From: Schistosoma haematobium | Taxonomy: Eukaryota > Platyhelminthes > Trematoda > Strigeidida > Schistosomatidae | Assembly (NCBI RefSeq): GCF_000699445.3 | Contig: NC_067195.1 | Location: forward strand, 66,832,591 to 66,896,590 | Direction: 5' to 3' | Length of the DNA stretch: 64,000 nucleotides | In this document: positions 46,345 through 58,377 of the stretch, piece after piece | Numbering within the stretch: position 1 is the stretch's first letter | Layout: each line of letters opens with the position of its first letter | The notes under the pieces: model-generated | What the model was told of the DNA's origin: nothing | Databases searched by the model: none | What the model saw: only the letters and a program-made list of their open reading frames with translations | Position numbers and translations under genes: made by a program

Positions 46345-46778
46345 AATGTTTCGAGGAAAAAAGAAAACAAAAATATAGGCTCGGGCAAAGGCCATACCAT
46401 AGTTCTAGACCCAGTGGAATCATGTTCTTCTTTAATTGATGCGCCTTTGCGTCCACGTAGCGTCAGGTTAGCGTCCAAGTGGGCTGCTAATCAAATCAAG
46501 ACAAAATTGGTCAATACATTATGTGAAGAAAATCCTCTGTTATCGGAGAATACAGATCAGATGAGTCAGGTTTCTAATAATATGGCTACACGTTTGTATG
46601 GTGCTTATCAGCAACTATCTAGCTTTCCAGTCCCAAATCTATTACGTCCTATATGCCAATGGCTGGGTATTTATTGGTTAGGAAAAGGTGATCAACTACA
46701 AGCGGGAAGATTTTTATCTCAAGCTATCGGTATTGGACCCACAACCTTGTATTTATCTATCCTAAGCTCTCGGATAAT
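46345..46778 (+). CDS. ESPL1: Separase, exon E9
   Basis: Acceptor acag at 46344, donor GTAAGT at 46779; 144 codons plus two bases. After a basic stretch (NVSRKKENKNIGSGKGHTIV) it carries RLYGAYQQLSSFPVPNLLRP, then CQWLGIYWLGKGDQLQAGRF and SQAIGIGPTTLYL. This resembles the helical segment of separases that precedes the protease domain (an ALRHQ-like helix in the human protein). It ends with AT, completed by T of E10 to give Ile. Confidence 0.8.
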
Positions 46779-47328
46779 GTAAGTTTTTTTTACAAGAATT
46801 TTACCACTTGATCTCATGAAGATACACATGTTATAAGGAAAACCATATTGTTGATTGATACATTTCGAATTTTTTTAAACCAAGATTATCTTAGATTTCA
46901 CATCGTAGTTAATCAAATGCTAACTTAGTATGGGTTCGTATTCTTAGCTTAAAGCTATAAATCTTGAATGAGATTTATTAATAATACGTGGTTACATAAG
47001 TCAATGTATGTTGAAAGAAATTCGGTTCTGTGACCTAGTCAAGATTGTTGTATATCTACGTGCCTGGCGTGGTAGATTTATTTAGTTGTCCATTTTGCCT
47101 CTGGTTTATATTTGGTCTGTCCACGGATAATATATAATTAATTTGTGTACTCAGAATTCCATTCACTGCTTCAATTTCTTCTGAGTTCTTTTCAGATTAC
47201 TTTTGCCTTATATATATATTATAATGCAATCAATATATACCCTAAATGTGTTTTCGTATATTATTTGTTTGTCACTAATTAGATTCTTATGTTATGGTCA
47301 CTTAATCATTTATATTTTTTTATACCAG

Positions 47329-47707
47329 TCATTTGAAGTCATCTGATTCTCAAGATTCTGTTTCTGATCGCAACAAAAAATGTAACTGGTTCCCTATTTT
47401 GAATCGAGTGATGACTATTTGTGCTCCTAATAATTTTCTAATGGAAAATGTAATTCAGATGCCTACTTGTGACGATAATAGTTCACTTACAGTTCGGGTT
47501 ATTCAACTCTGTCTTGTTGATGAACTCAGTTGCAAGTCTAATTTAATTGATAAAAGTGATGATATCTACCATCACACTATTTCTCCATATGGACTCGGTG
47601 CTCGTTCCGGAGGTTACTTACTAGTATCGCGTTATATAGGTATTTCTGGTCAATCTTTAAGAACATTTGAAGTGGAGACACGTGTTATGCATGGATTCAC
47701 TCATTCT
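47329..47707 (+). CDS. ESPL1: Separase, exon E10 (start of the protease half)
   Basis: One completing base plus 126 codons; acceptor ataccag at 47328, donor GTAAGT at 47708, phase 0. Encodes HLKSSDSQDS..., RVMTICAPNNFLMENVIQMP, TVRVIQLCLVDE and YLLVSRYIGISGQSLRTFEV. This corresponds to the beta-strand segment of separases that lists lower-level results such as LLLTRLE...VQIP before the EFDAIQ motif, and feeds into the pseudo-protease/active-protease region. Confidence 0.82.
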
Positions 47708-49154
47708 GTAAGTTCATAAAAAAGAAAATTTAAATTGTACAATGTTGCTCCTTTCTATACCACACGTGTGACTAGCATGACAGCTGTTATTAAAATTGTT
47801 ACCACCTCAATGAGAATAGCATAATATTTTAACTTGTTAACTTAGTTCTAGTGAAATTGAAATCGTCCAATGATAATAACTAGTTTACCAATTTTTTGTC
47901 TTCATTGACTGAAGATTCGACTACACCAATATATAGAAATCTTTTTTGTAACTTAGTAGTGTTTAAAACATAATTACAACTAACGTTTGTAATAATCCAT
48001 ATAGACTTTCTACAGAATAATTGTAACATATATTGCGAGAAGTTACGAAGTATTTACATAATATATATACGTAGCGTTCAACCGTCCATTTGTCTCCTTC
48101 CGAGTGTTCCGCCAACTCCGTGATTTCGCCGCACTGAAACCTTTCACTCTGTCTGACAACTTCAAGGCCACGTTTCGCAACATACTGCTGACAAACAATC
48201 TTGTGAGTAGCGTGCACTAAAATAATTCAGTGAATCAGTGCTTTCGTTTGTTGTGATGGAGTAATTTAGGAAAATTGTCACGTAGTTAGTCATTAATTGT
48301 GTTTTCATGCATTCCATGTTTATGTAGGTCTTCCAGTCTACAGATGTTAGACATCTGGATTTAAGTTTTCTACGCTCTTCAATACAATATTAAACATTTT
48401 AAAGCTCGTTTAATATGATTTATCACGTCTTTCCTTCATGATGGTATCTACGTATTTTACCAGTTGTCTAAGCTGACTGTATGCTAAATCAATTAAGATT
48501 ATTATTATTTGCTGCCGAAGTTTTTTGTGATATATATACATCACTGCTATAATTTATAATTCATTTTAGAATTTGCATTAACTCTATTGGTTGTAAGCAT
48601 TATCATTTTTCATCTGTGTATCTGATTTTGCCGTATGATTATGTGGATTAATAAGTACCAATTTTTTTAACTCGCTGTAGATAAACTCCGTTTGCTAGCA
48701 CAAAGGTTACTTTGTTTTTAGAACAACACAATATTCTACAGTAACTAATGTCATCATCCTAACTTGTTGGGATATTATATTAAACTAATTCAATGAATGT
48801 AATGTTATTTTATACAGCGTTATTCCTAAAGCTGGACAATCATATTTTTAGTTATTTAGCTTAAATATACGTATGATAAAACAAGTGGATACTCCATTGT
48901 TTAAAAGTTGGTGGAAAGTGTTTATATGTATCAAGATTAAATAATGTGAACTAATGAGAAATAAAAAGGTAAAAAGTTACTTAAATGGAAGATAATTGTT
49001 CACCCAAAGAACATTTTTAAAAATTGAATATGAAGACGTATTTTCGTTACCTTTCTTCACGTGGGACATTGTTTTTTTCAAATAACACTATCTTATCTGC
49101 AATTTAAATAAAACTTATTCTAAATCGATCTTTTCATGTTTATCTTTTCCAAAG
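47708..49154. other. Separase intron between E10 and E11
   Basis: Mostly AT-rich. A GC-richer block at 48070-48220, with a minus-strand open frame (KIVCQQYVAKRGLEVVRQSE), is probably a repeat fragment, but its family was not recognised. Confidence 0.4.
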
Positions 49155-49271
49155 GGTTTTAAATATATGGATAGTTTTGATGAAATTCAAACGGAGAGTC
49201 TTGATTCGATGGCTATTGAAGATCGTGCTAATTACTGGCGTATACGTTATAACTTGGATGAACGACTAGAA
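49155..49271 (+). CDS. ESPL1: Separase, exon E11: EFDAIQ-type motif
   Basis: 39 codons, acceptor ccaaag at 49154, donor GTATGG at 49272. The reading GFKYMDSFDEIQTESLDSMA and then RANYWRIRYNLDERLE lines up with the human separase stretch NEFDAIQKAQKE...[22 protein letters not shown]. This helix pair directly precedes the active protease domain. Phase 0 at both ends. Confidence 0.85.
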
Positions 49272-50790
49272 GTATGGCATGTTTTTCATTGTGTTTATTG
49301 CGTGTGCTTTCCCTTATTTTATGTGCGAAAACAAAAGCTTTTTTAAACCTTATTCATTTAGCTTTTTCATTGACATTTTCGTCGTTGAAGAAAATTCGTT
49401 ATCTCTTTTTCATTGTTTTTCATTTTAGTTTTGATCTCATTACCATAATATATATAAGTACAATTATTCGTTTCTATTAAATTAACTAATGTAGCTCATT
49501 TCCAAATACTGATTCGTGCACTCAACGCTGAGCCACATTGTTTGTATGAAGGTTAGTGATACTACCCGTCACCCCACCACACAGAAACACATGAGACCGA
49601 GGTTCTATGTTTCCACTTACTAATTAGAAGTTTATAGCTTTTGCCACTCAGTCACCTCTTCACTTTATTATGTTTAAGGTTTACTACATTGATTGCAGTT
49701 TGCTTTATCTAAAATGTGCCTTTCTTATAAACTAACACATTGGCAATATGTTTCCTATGCAGAAAAGCAATATACTAGTATCCGACTAGTTTTCGTGTTT
49801 CCTATTCTATTAATGTAAAAACAATTTTCGGAGTGTGCAAACGAAATAGTTCTCGATATTACAATTAATGTTACCACAAACATAGGTGATTAATCATCGG
49901 TCGTTTTTATGACCTTGAATTTCATCTGTGATTATTCATTTATTAACTTACTGGTTAATTATAGTCATGCTATTTAAATCAAATGTTTTTTATATCAATA
50001 ATATGGTTATTATCTCAGCATACTTCCAATTACCCACTCTATTGACCAGTGGTTCTGATTTCGATCCGATTCGAATAGGGGTACGTAATAGTTTGACCAT
50101 TTCTATCATTACTCATAATTTTATAATTCAGCTGAACTGTTATCATAAATGCAAGCACTTTTCATATTCATTTAAAATCGTAATTTATCTAATGTATATA
50201 AGCACATTTTAATTTGGCCACTCTATTTACTGACACTGGTCAAAATAGCAGAACATCCAAGGCCAGTATACTACCAAAACTCTACAAATTCAATACAATA
50301 AATGATTTTAACCTTGCTGAAATAGCTAACATGTTTACTTTCAAAATATCATTTCTCTCATTAGTTATATTTTACCACAACTTAGCTACCTATGTAAATC
50401 CTTTCAACCTATGTTCCAAGGATTGTTAGCTTAATATATGGTAGAACACAATTTGTCTTTTGAATACTTCGAAATTTTTGTGTTTTTCAGATAAGTTTCC
50501 ACTTATGTACTTCGGTATCTATAATTTAAAATTAGTGTCTAAATAGATCAACAGGTTGCTAAAACCAAAAGATTTATGTGGTCAATTCACTTTTCAAGCG
50601 TTATATTTTCGAATAATGCTTTTTAATATGCTTCATCATATATCTTTACGTGTATTACTTGTATGGTGATATATGATTTAATTCACCTATATAATTCTTA
50701 ATTTTCAAAATCCGACAAATTAGTTTCTTCATAAACAAATTTCAGTTTTATCCCAGCATTCATTTTTAGTCCTTTGAAATAATTTTGTAG
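49272..50790. other. Separase intron between E11 and E12
   Basis: AT-rich intron. A patch at 49510-49625 (acgctgagccacattgttt, caccacacagaaacacatga) looks like a short old repeat. The open frames at 49928-50212 and 50214-50429 show no coding character. Confidence 0.4.
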
Positions 50791-50925
50791 AATTTACTTA
50801 CTGAAATACGTCGTGAATGGTTTACTAAAGATGATCTAGATTGGTTATTCAGTCGAGAGAAATATTGTAATAATGAACCCAAAAATGATTATAACCCTCC
50901 TTCTGTAGTCATTATTCCGGATCGA
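50791..50925 (+). CDS. ESPL1: Separase, exon E12
   Basis: 45 codons, acceptor attttgtag at 50790, donor GTAAGT at 50926, phase 0 both ends. It continues the E11 helix (NLLTEIRREWFTKDDLDWLF) and ends PSVVIIPDR, the beta-strand just before the LPWE motif (human: HLVLVLDKDLQKLPWE). Too short to be found by frame length, but supported by both junctions. Confidence 0.83.
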
Positions 50926-52382
50926 GTAAGTTTAACACTAGCTTTTCTAGCACACTCAACTATGTATTGATTTTTTGGAATATTTTTTGTGTAGTTAAAT
51001 AAAATAGCATTAATATTTACTTAGTGTTCTGTTTAGGGTCTACTTATCTAACGTACACAAGCGAAGACGCACGTAGCATTTTTAGCTTTGTACTTCTATT
51101 TGCTTTATTCTTTGGGAATTAAATTAGCTTTTCGGTTGTTATAAATAAATAACTGTTTGCAAGTCTTTTATGTTATATTTGAATGTGCAGATTTTTTAAA
51201 CTATTCTCTAGTCCTCACCTGTTTGTTTCAATTTTCGTAAGTGTGAAAAAATTCTTCGACGAGACGCATTTATCTTGCGTAAAAATCTAAAGACTTTCCA
51301 AGCAATTGGTGAAAGTAATCTTGTTGAATAACTTTGTGACTGCACTTGATTCACATTTCTGATGTTCGCAGGATTAATGAGACAAGTAATAAGGAAATTC
51401 CTGCAACCGTAATCCCAATAACCAACTAGGATGTACGATGTTTACCTTTTATTACTATTCTTACAATAACAAGACTAGGATGATTATCCATTGTAAAATC
51501 AAACCTCTGTAAAGTCGATCTCAGCTGTACATCATGTTTGCTAAATAGGCGTCAGTTATCATTTACACTTGAATTTAACATGTTTGTTTCCGAAAACTAA
51601 CGTACGTCCATGACTGATATCAGAGGTTTGGTTAAATATTTACTATCCAACTGAACAGTGTCAGAACATCAAGTTACAAAAGTCAGCTGGGATTACATTT
51701 TCAAAAGACCAAGAACATTAACTCGTGGGGTTATAGTGTTATCAATTATCCCGTTTTTATATTGGGATTTAGAATATACCCACACAAAATCCAAAAATGA
51801 AAGCTTTTGACGACAAGGATGATATTTATGCTATTTGGTGATTTGTTGACAAACAGCGTTTTTTAGCTGCTCTTACAATAAGAGTTGTGGCAACGTATAG
51901 CATAGTCAATTATTACTTCATAAAGTCAAAAAACATATTGACTTTAATATTCGCTCAGAAGAGGGACATTTCATGTATTTTTATTCACTCTGTAGTAAGA
52001 ATATACCAATAAATTTCAATTACGACCTAACTTGTAAAAGTTACTACACTTATCAATCAATACAATATGTATCCTATCATATATGTTGATTAAAGTCCAT
52101 CAAGCACCTAATACTTCATGAACTGATGTTTGAAACCGCGTAGTGGAGAGAGATTTCATTTCAGTTGGGTTTTGGGTATCAAGGTGAATCCAGAGATTCA
52201 ATTTCCTGTTTGAGAGATTGAATCGCACTAGCCCCTTTGACCAGTTTAGATTACTTCTGTCACTTTTTTAGTTTTGAGATGATGCTTTCCTAGTTTATTA
52301 CAAATAACTTATAAAACGTTTGTTTTTTGATGACCAGATGTTATCCTTCTCATTTTTTATATCTTGTCTTTTCACTCTCTAG

Positions 52383-52735
52383 CGACTAGTTTATTTACCT
52401 TGGGAATGGATACTATGGGATCGTAATCCAACTTCATGTACTCCAACAATGACTCGTAGCTTCAGCTTACCTTTAGTTGTTGGTCACTTGGCAACTCAGT
52501 ATATGCCTTGTCAGAATATTGAGGCTAACATTTCTCCCAATGCTGAACATATGAAATTATGTTCTTTTAATCCTGAGCGTGCATTTTATATCCTTAACCC
52601 AGAATCCAACCTACCCTCTACTCAACAAACCTTTGAACCGATATTCCACAACCTATCCAGTTGGACAGGTGTCATTGGAAGAATTCCAACTTTAGAGGAG
52701 GTGAACAATGGTTTCACAAATCATGATCTTCTAAT
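52383..52735 (+). CDS. ESPL1: Separase, exon E13: LPWE motif and protease domain, first half
   Basis: Acceptor tctctag at 52382, donor GTACG at 52736; 117 codons plus two bases. It opens RLVYLPWEWILWDRNPTSCT, matching the human [20 protein letters not shown] signature. It then carries ERAFYILNPESNLPSTQQTF (human FYVLNPHNNLSSTEEQF), WTGVIGRIPTLEEV and NHDLLM. These are the conserved blocks leading into the catalytic His strand of peptidase family C50. The final AT is completed by A of E14. Confidence 0.93.
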
Positions 52736-52963
52736 GTACGTTTGAAAGTGCTTTCATTAAACTTATTTTCTTTCCATGAAAAAGATGTATATTTTAATTA
52801 TTCTCGTTAAACAAGTAAAACTTTTGTTTTCGTAGGCTTGTCGACACTTAAATATTCTGCTTATCGTTTTGTTATTATTAGTCAATAATCTGTTTTGTTA
52901 TCTTTTATCAATATATTTCTCAGCAGCTGTCTAATTACTTACGTGCATTCGTTTTACTTACAG

Positions 52964-53128
52964 ATTTTTGGGTCATGGGAATGGTTCGCAATTTCTACTA
53001 CACACTTTCAATCAAGGTCTCAATGCACGCTCCGTTACCTTGATTCTTGGCTGTAGTTCCGGTAAACCTCGTAGTGCTGGACGACATGAACCTTATACTT
53101 CACTATTTAATCATCTTATTGCTGGATG
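52964..53128 (+). CDS. ESPL1: Separase, exon E14: catalytic His and Cys
   Basis: Acceptor ttacag at 52963, donor GTATG at 53129. The product reads IFLGHGNGSQFLLH, then SVTLILGCSSGKPRSAG. The catalytic His codon is at 52974-52976 (HG motif) and the catalytic Cys at 53052-53054 (GCSSG motif), 26 codons apart as in human separase (His2003/Cys2029). Separase cuts the cohesin kleisin subunit at anaphase to release sister chromatids; it is held inactive by securin before that. No securin gene is visible in this window. The catalytic residues are intact, so the enzyme is predicted active. The final TG is completed by T of E15. Confidence 0.95.
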
Positions 53129-53419
53129 GTATGTGAATCGTATTTTGTATTATACATGTAATTAGTTAGACTAGCTTGCCATTTTATTCTATGTAAACTA
53201 TTTCATCTACCATTGAATGAGTGAGTAGTACTCAAGTGTAACCTTTGTACTGCTTTTGTGGGTAGAATAGTAGATCACTTTTCTCCAGCTCAATATATTC
53301 AGCCTTATGAGTTTGTTTTATTTCTAAAAAGTTTTTTATTACCATAACGGTATATTCACCATATTTTAATGATATCATCTTTATAACAAGTAAATCTACG
53401 TTTTTTATTTCTCTTATAG

Positions 53420-53690
53420 TCCCTTTGTTTGCGGATTGTTATGGGATGTTACTGATCGGGACGTTGATAGATTTACTTTACAATTCCTGACTAATTGGCT
53501 GGGAAAAGATGGTTCTGATGACGGACGTGATGCAAAACCACATGGAACTTTAGGACAGTCTATTTTTAACGCAACTTCGGCTTGTAAACTGAAGCATCTT
53601 GTTGGAAAATCAGTCATTGTTTATGGGATCCCCTCTGAACCTGAAAGAAGATCACTTCTGAAATTTCCATCCTCACTTGTTAAAAAATGA
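53420..53690 (+). CDS. ESPL1: Separase, final exon E15
   Basis: Acceptor cttatag at 53419; one completing base, 89 codons and a TGA stop at 53688-53690. It reads [20 protein letters not shown] (human [20 protein letters not shown]), then FLTNWLGKDGSDDGRD and KLKHLVGKSVIVYGIPSEPE (human LKYLIGAAPIAYGLP). This is the C-terminal end of the protease fold. The junction with E14 restores the AGCP-x-x-x-G motif. Summing all fifteen exons gives 4437 nt (1479 codons with the stop), without the unresolved N-terminus. Many separases are longer, so some N-terminal residues are likely missing. Confidence 0.94.
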
Positions 53691-54036
53691 ATTGGACTTC
53701 TTACAATTTGACGTATTATCTTCAATTATTGTACATTACCTGAATTGTGTAGATTAATTCTAATGGACGTTCTGCTCCGTTTATATATAGTCCTCAAATT
53801 TTGAACCTTTTTTACTTGCTTCGGTCGGCCGTTTGTAAATGTGCTTAAGTTGTTTTCTAACCAATTTTATCTACATCATAGATCTTTCTTTTTTTATTAT
53901 CAGAGAATATTTTAGTGCGTTGCTGTGATTTCTCTACCAACCGGGTTAGTTTAATTACAATTAATGAAACGTAAACCGTATCTACTCCCGAACTTAATAT
54001 TTGGTTATTAAATTCGGTCACCCTTACACTCCGCGA
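53691..54036. other. Separase 3' flank
   Basis: Presumed 3' untranslated and flanking sequence. No AATAAA was seen; an ATTAAA variant occurs near 54008. The terminator cannot be fixed. Confidence 0.35.
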
Positions 54037-54560
54037 ACGGCTTATTCTCTAAGTTGGTTGGACTGACAGTAGGTGCTTCTACTGCTACCAAGGGCGATGG
54101 GACAGTGCATGACGCCGTTGTTGTGTGCTGGGTTCAAAGAGACATGCTATATGCATGCAGTTTGCCCCATTATTTCTCCTCGGAACCCAAATGCATTCAC
54201 GTGTTCTTCAGTATAAATTCACTGCTGGAGAATTCCCACTCGCTGCCTTTATGTGGCGGGTGTGTTAACTTAATTTAGAGGACAAATAGCGAATGTTCTG
54301 CGTTTTAATCGGGTTGGTGGACACAGAGGGTCCACCTATGGGAGTTGAAAACTCGGATTCAAGACCAATGCCTCACATGGGCTGCATGACCCTATTGGAG
54401 TCTATTGTTTGTCACTCGCTAACGTGGAGTTGCGTCTCTCAACGTTGACCCACTGTTTTGTGGATTAGACCTTTAGGTTATATGCTCGGGATGTGGCCCA
54501 AGAAAACAACCCACTTCGGTCTGGGTTATATCGCAGCTCTCATAAACGAAATCATAGTAG
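54037..54560 (+). mobile_element. SINE-like element (family X), old copy without tail
   Basis: Blocks cactcgctgcctttatgtggcggg, gcgaatgttctgcgttttaatcgg, cgggatgtggcccaagaaaa and cacttcggtctgggttat align with the copies at 34.3 and 36.8 kb in plus orientation. The 3' LINE-like tail and any target duplication are lost, and many substitutions mark it as older. Confidence 0.65.
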
Positions 54561-54813
54561 TTGAGAAGTCATTCTTGCTTCAAGTCTCAGTCAGATAATC
54601 ACTTGGTAAAGTTCGTTTTCATTTCTTCTATGCTGTATCACTTATGTACTTCCCTTTATTCTCACTTTGCACATTTTATTTTTCAACCTATACAACAGCT
54701 CACCTATGGTGGAAACCCTATTTTGTCTAAAAGATTTCAAGTCACTGACTGATCGAAAGTTGAGTGCTACCATCGAACACGAATTCTGAAACCATGTAAT
54801 CCATACGGACTGG

Positions 54814-57800
54814 TTATTTATTTATTTGAACACATATATTGGTACAGGAGCGCACCGAATATATATGCGCCACACAAAACAATGAGAATCTAAGGAGAAA
54901 AAAGAGTGAGGAACGTAAAAAAGAAGTAATAATAATTAAAAAAAACAATAACAAAGAGATTGGTGTAAGGTAGTGTAATAATAATAGTAATATTAGGGGA
55001 ACAGAAGGGTACAATCAGAAGAAATCTTTCAGTTAAGGAAGATACAACCACATTTTATGAAGAAAGTAAAAGAAGGTTACAGCAGGATCGCCACTGGCTT
55101 CTATTCTGAGCCATATCTGATAACGTCTCTAGCCAATGTGTAGCATCATCTCTCGGACCCCAACCAGGGAGTCGTGAAGGACCAACACAAGCCAGCCCTT
55201 TGCAGCTTTCTTTCATACCACGACACCATGTCATACACTGACCACCTCTCCGCTTTTTACAACCAGCCCCAGAGTCAGCAAATAATGCACGACGAGGAAT
55301 TCTCTGGGACGACATTCGTAGAACATGTCCAAGCCACCGAAGTCGATGTTTCAAGATGGTGACACCAATTGGATTATCGTCTCAGTGCCCGAACACACGA
55401 TGCCGGACCTCTGCATTACTACTGACATGATGTTGCCACTGGATGTCAGCAATCATTCGGAGACAACGATGATCGAACACAGAGAGTCGTCTAACATCCT
55501 CAACTCGGAGAGGCCAGGTTTCACAAGCATAGAGCAAAACTGCTCTCACCGACACGTTGTAGATCCGACCTTTTACAGCCAGACTAACATCACGAAGACG
55601 CCAAAGATGGCCCAGATTGGTGTAAGCCGCTCTGGCTCTCACTATACGTGCATTGATTTCATCACTCACATCCCCACCAGCACTTATGCAGCTACCTAGA
55701 TACACGAACTTCTCGACTACTTCTATCTGCTCACCATCCAGGGTGAGTACAGAATTAGAATCCTGCCAGTCTTGTAGAAGAACTTTGCACTTCGAAGGTG
55801 CAAAGCACATACCATACCTACGGACATTGATTGGCAACTGATTAAGTGCAGATTGCATGCCTTTGACATTATCGCACAGTAAGACAATATCATCCGCATA
55901 CTCAAGGTCGAGAAGTCTTTCTCCAGGCAACAGATCCACACCGCCATTGCTTACATCCATCAGGGCTGTTTCCAGAATGTCATCGATGGCAAAGTTAAAG
56001 AGGAATGGTGAGATTGGGCAACCCTGCCTAACCCCACTGGTTGTATGCCCTCACTCTGCCTGTGTTTTAATATACGGCTTTTAGGATGTCAATAAACTTC
56101 TCAGGCATACCCTTCTTCAATAGACAATCCCAGAGAACAGTCCTATCCAACGAATCGAAGGCAGCCCTGATGTCAAGAAACACTACGATTGTTGGCCTTT
56201 GATAAGTATGGCAGTGTTCCAACATTTGGCGGAGGGTGATCAATACATCCTCGACCAGAACTAAAACCAGCCTGTTCCTCGCGAGTCAATCTTTCCCGGG
56301 TTTTAAACAACCTACGAAGTATGACAGAAGCCAATAGCTTGGACGCAATCGGAAGTAGACTTATCCCCCGATAGTGGTTACAGGAACGACGTGAACCCTT
56401 CTTAAAGATAGGGACAACTATCGACTCATTCCATGACGTTGGTACATTCTCTAGCTCCCACACCTTTGTAAACAACGTCGTCAGTTCCTTAGTCAGAAAG
56501 TCACCACCATCTTTAAAAAGAGCCGGAGGCAAGTCATCTGGGCCAGATGACTTGTAGCGCCTCAAGAGTCGCAGTTCCTTGAGGACTTCCGCCTCATTTG
56601 GTGGATCAGTCGTCACCGGCCATGGAGGGAAGGACAGTCTGACCGATGTTGCCGGAGCAGCAGGCCAGTTGAACTGCCCTTCAAAAATTCTGCCCATCGT
56701 CCAAGACGTCGATGGATGTTAGTGATTGGCATCCCGTCATCCTCACAGATTGTTTCGCTCACACCAGACTTCTTGCTGCCAGTGGCTCGGATGAGTTGGA
56801 AGAGCTTCCGGTAATTACCAGATGCAGCTGCTACTTCCAGCTCATTAGCACGCTCCGACCACCAGGCTTCTCGGTCCTTACGCAAGCTTTGCCCAATTTC
56901 CTTACGTAACATCCTTCGTTTATGGTCAAACTCACGGTCACCCGGAGTAGACCGACGGGCTTCAATGAGTTGTAAGGAACCAGAAGAAACTCAGTGCTTA
57001 TAAGCGGGACGTTTCGCAAACCCACAACTGACTGTACCCGCATTTTCATGGCGTCATTCAATTGCAACCAATGCTCATCTATACTTTTCGGTGAAATGGT
57101 AGCTAGCCTAGAAGCTAGCTCGGTTCGATACTTACTTGCAACAGAAGTTGCAACCAACTTGCTAAAATCAATCCGTTGGTGGCGGTCACTTCGTTGACCA
57201 CTGAAAAGTAAGGCAAGATTGGCGCAGACCAGGGCATGATCAGAGTCCAGATAGGTACTCCAAAAGGAGCGGCAGTCTTGTACACAACCACGCCAGCGGT
57301 AGCTGATCGCGATGTGATCATTCTGAGTCCAGGCTTGAGATGCAGAGGGAGGACGCCAGGTGGCACATCGGCGATGACTGTGCCGAAAGTTAGTGCTAGC
57401 CAGAAACAGGTTGTGGTTTGTGCACAGTTGCAGTAGACGGTCCCCGTTATCTGTCCTGCGACCAACAAGTCCGCATCGGCCACCTAAACGACTCTCTTCT
57501 GTGCCTAGACGCCCGACCTGAGCATTCAAGTCTCCGGCTAGTACTACAATATCTGTCGAACGCACTTTCTGGAGAAGAACAGATAACTGGTGGTAAAACT
57601 CATCCTTGATTGCATCCGGGCTGCAATCTGTCGGGGCATAGGTGGAGATGACGAAAGGCATCGTTTCTCACACCGATTTCTTCTCACTTTGATGGAACTC
57701 TCTAATCTAACAGCATATAACCGACTGTTAATGGGGATCCAATCGATTAGTGCTGCCTCAGCTCTGGCGCTTAGTGCGACACCAACGCCAGCAAGACCAG

Positions 57801-58135
57801 ACGAAGATGACACAGGGTCCCCGGATAAGCGCACGTGAAACAATCTTTCCGAAGCGACAGATGGAGATCGAATTCGCAGTACTTCACCAGAGTCTTGAAT
57901 ACGGGTCTCGGATAGACAACAAACATCAATATTAAGACTTTCCAAAGACATAGCCAGCCCTATCTGTTGCCCGACCTGCATAAATGTGCGAACGTTGAAG
58001 GCAGCCAGTTTGAATGGTGCACGTGGTTTCAGAAAAACTGCTTCAGTCCTCGTATTCGGTGGTAACATACAATTTTCAACTGGACAGTGACTCGAGAACG
58101 TTTAGATACAGTCGAATTTCCACCATAGACGAGCT
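54814..58135 (-). pseudogene. RTE-like LINE, near full length but frameshifted
   Basis: Right to left: an apurinic-type endonuclease (FKLAAFNVRTFMQVGQQI, CLSETRIQDSG, VVLAGDLNAQVGRL, and SDHALVCAN, frame 57544-58068 then 56831-57661). A linker follows (56613-56912), then the reverse transcriptase (LRRYKSSGPDDLPPALF, VVPIFKKGSRRSCNHYRGIS, EEQAGFSSGRGCIDH; a motif-A FLDIRAAFDS-type segment in another frame near 56170; LLDLEYADDIVLLC near 55890). The C-terminal region (LLYACETWPLR, RWLGHVLRMSSQ, LETLSDMAQNRSQWRSCC) precedes a 3' untranslated tail ending in GTGTTCAAATAAATAAAT. At least four frameshifts and a short deletion near 56040 break it, so it is a dead copy, but all domains are represented. 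Confidence 0.88.
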
Positions 58136-58295
58136 GCTGTATAAGTTGAAAAAAATAAGTATAGACAGAGTAGGAATAAAAGAGGGTGAATAATGACGTA
58201 GTAAATAATAATAATAATAATTAAATCATTTGAATGTTCGTTGAAGCAAGAGAATTAGTTTCCATGATCATAGACAGTTCAGTTCATTAATTGTG

Positions 58296-58372
58296 TGTGG
58301 GCTGTGATACTGCCCGTGTGCCCAGACCGAAGCAGGTGGTTTACTTAGGGGGCCACACCCCGAGCCTTGTCT
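58296..58372 (-). mobile_element. Fragment of SINE-like family X
   Basis: The ggctgtgatactgcccgtgtg and gaagcaggtggtttac and ggggccacacc blocks match family X in reverse orientation. The piece lies between the 5' ends of the two head-to-head LINEs. Confidence 0.6.
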
Positions 58373-58377
58373 TTACA

